From positions 1 to 23,405 of the forward strand of contig CAKPKQ010000018.1 of assembly GCA_934167305.1 (NCBI GenBank): DNA of 23,405 nucleotides, given 5' to 3'. A program made the translations under genes and the position numbers. The notes under the pieces were generated by a model, which did no database searches, was not told where the DNA came from, and was given only the letters and a program-made list of their open reading frames with translations. Source of the stretch: an uncultured Clostridia bacterium. GTDB lineage: Bacteria; Bacillota; Clostridia; TANB77; CAG-508. How positions within the stretch are numbered: the first letter of the stretch is position 1; every line of letters starts with the position of its first letter. This document shows, piece after piece, positions 23,339 to 23,405 of the stretch.

Positions 23339-23405
23339 TGGCTTCGCCACATGTACAGGGTTGCTTTGCAACCCGTACAGCCTAAGGTAACTTAACCTTG
23401 TTGTA
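23339..23405 (+). repeat. GC-rich palindromic repeat cluster at the right edge
   Basis: Three hairpins stand in a row: GTGGC-TTC-GCCAC; then TGTAC plus GGGTTGC around TTT, closed by GCAACCC and GTACA; then AAGGT-AACTTA-ACCTT. They contrast with the AT-rich surroundings and follow the glycosyltransferase stop by a few bases. The 12-mer CTAAGGTAACTT (23382-23393) also occurs at 372-383, so this may belong to a dispersed repeat family that continues beyond the window. Confidence 0.6.

Noticed and set aside
1..23405. CRISPR arrays, tRNA or rRNA genes, transposases, prophage genes
   Set aside because: No regularly spaced repeats, no tRNA cloverleaf or rRNA sequence, and no transposase, integrase or phage structural protein was recognised.

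Overview
The window is AT-rich bacterial chromosome with strong GGAGG-type ribosome binding sites, a T-box leader, an intact pro-sigma-K gene and a YtxC-like sporulation gene. Together these point to an endospore-forming low-GC Firmicute, most likely an uncultured gut-type Clostridia lineage. TGA is used as a stop (tgt, rhodanese gene), so the code is not the Mycoplasma type.

Layout. Positions 1-3253 hold a partial unknown gene, a convergent polysaccharide deacetylase, an ECF sigma/membrane anti-sigma pair, and sigK on the minus strand. Positions 3337-7307 hold the L21 leader, rplU and rpmA with a terminator, then a second promoter driving a HEPN-MNT pair, trpS and obgE. The HEPN-MNT pair and trpS split the usual rplU-rpmA-obg cluster. 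Positions 7358-9134 hold a promoter, a ~320-nt structured leader with an (AC)9 tract, and a prepilin-like protein with a formylglycine-generating-enzyme/C-type-lectin-like C-terminus whose last ~160 bp look like a diversified cassette. Positions 9216-12366 are the T-box-controlled ileS. Then come a membrane-anchored HExxH protein, queA, a 141-nt palindromic element, tgt, a copper-amine-oxidase-N/WG-repeat protein, a TIGR04086-like membrane protein, an HD phosphohydrolase, reduced secD and secF, a rhodanese, ytxC and a GtrB-like glycosyltransferase. A palindromic repeat lies at the right edge.

Main observation. Three genes (ECF sigma factor, tgt, WG-repeat protein) each need one +1 frameshift to give a normal full-length protein. 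In all three the shift falls exactly on an in-frame CGG codon followed by A, so skipping the C makes the next codon GGA (Gly). In my manual scan of roughly 7,000 codons these are the only in-frame CGG codons; every other CGG trinucleotide in a gene straddles two codons and needs no shift. This suggests CGG is not read as Arg here and is instead passed by an efficient +1 shift, or that CGGA is read as a four-base Gly codon. I know of no described bacterial system of this kind. It is the observation most worth testing.

Secondary points: the possible diversity-generating-retroelement target in the pilin-like gene, L27 without its cleavable N-terminal extension together with no prp gene between rplU and rpmA, a TrpRS with a four-Cys motif resembling the iron-sulfur TrpRS type, and the palindrome between queA and tgt.
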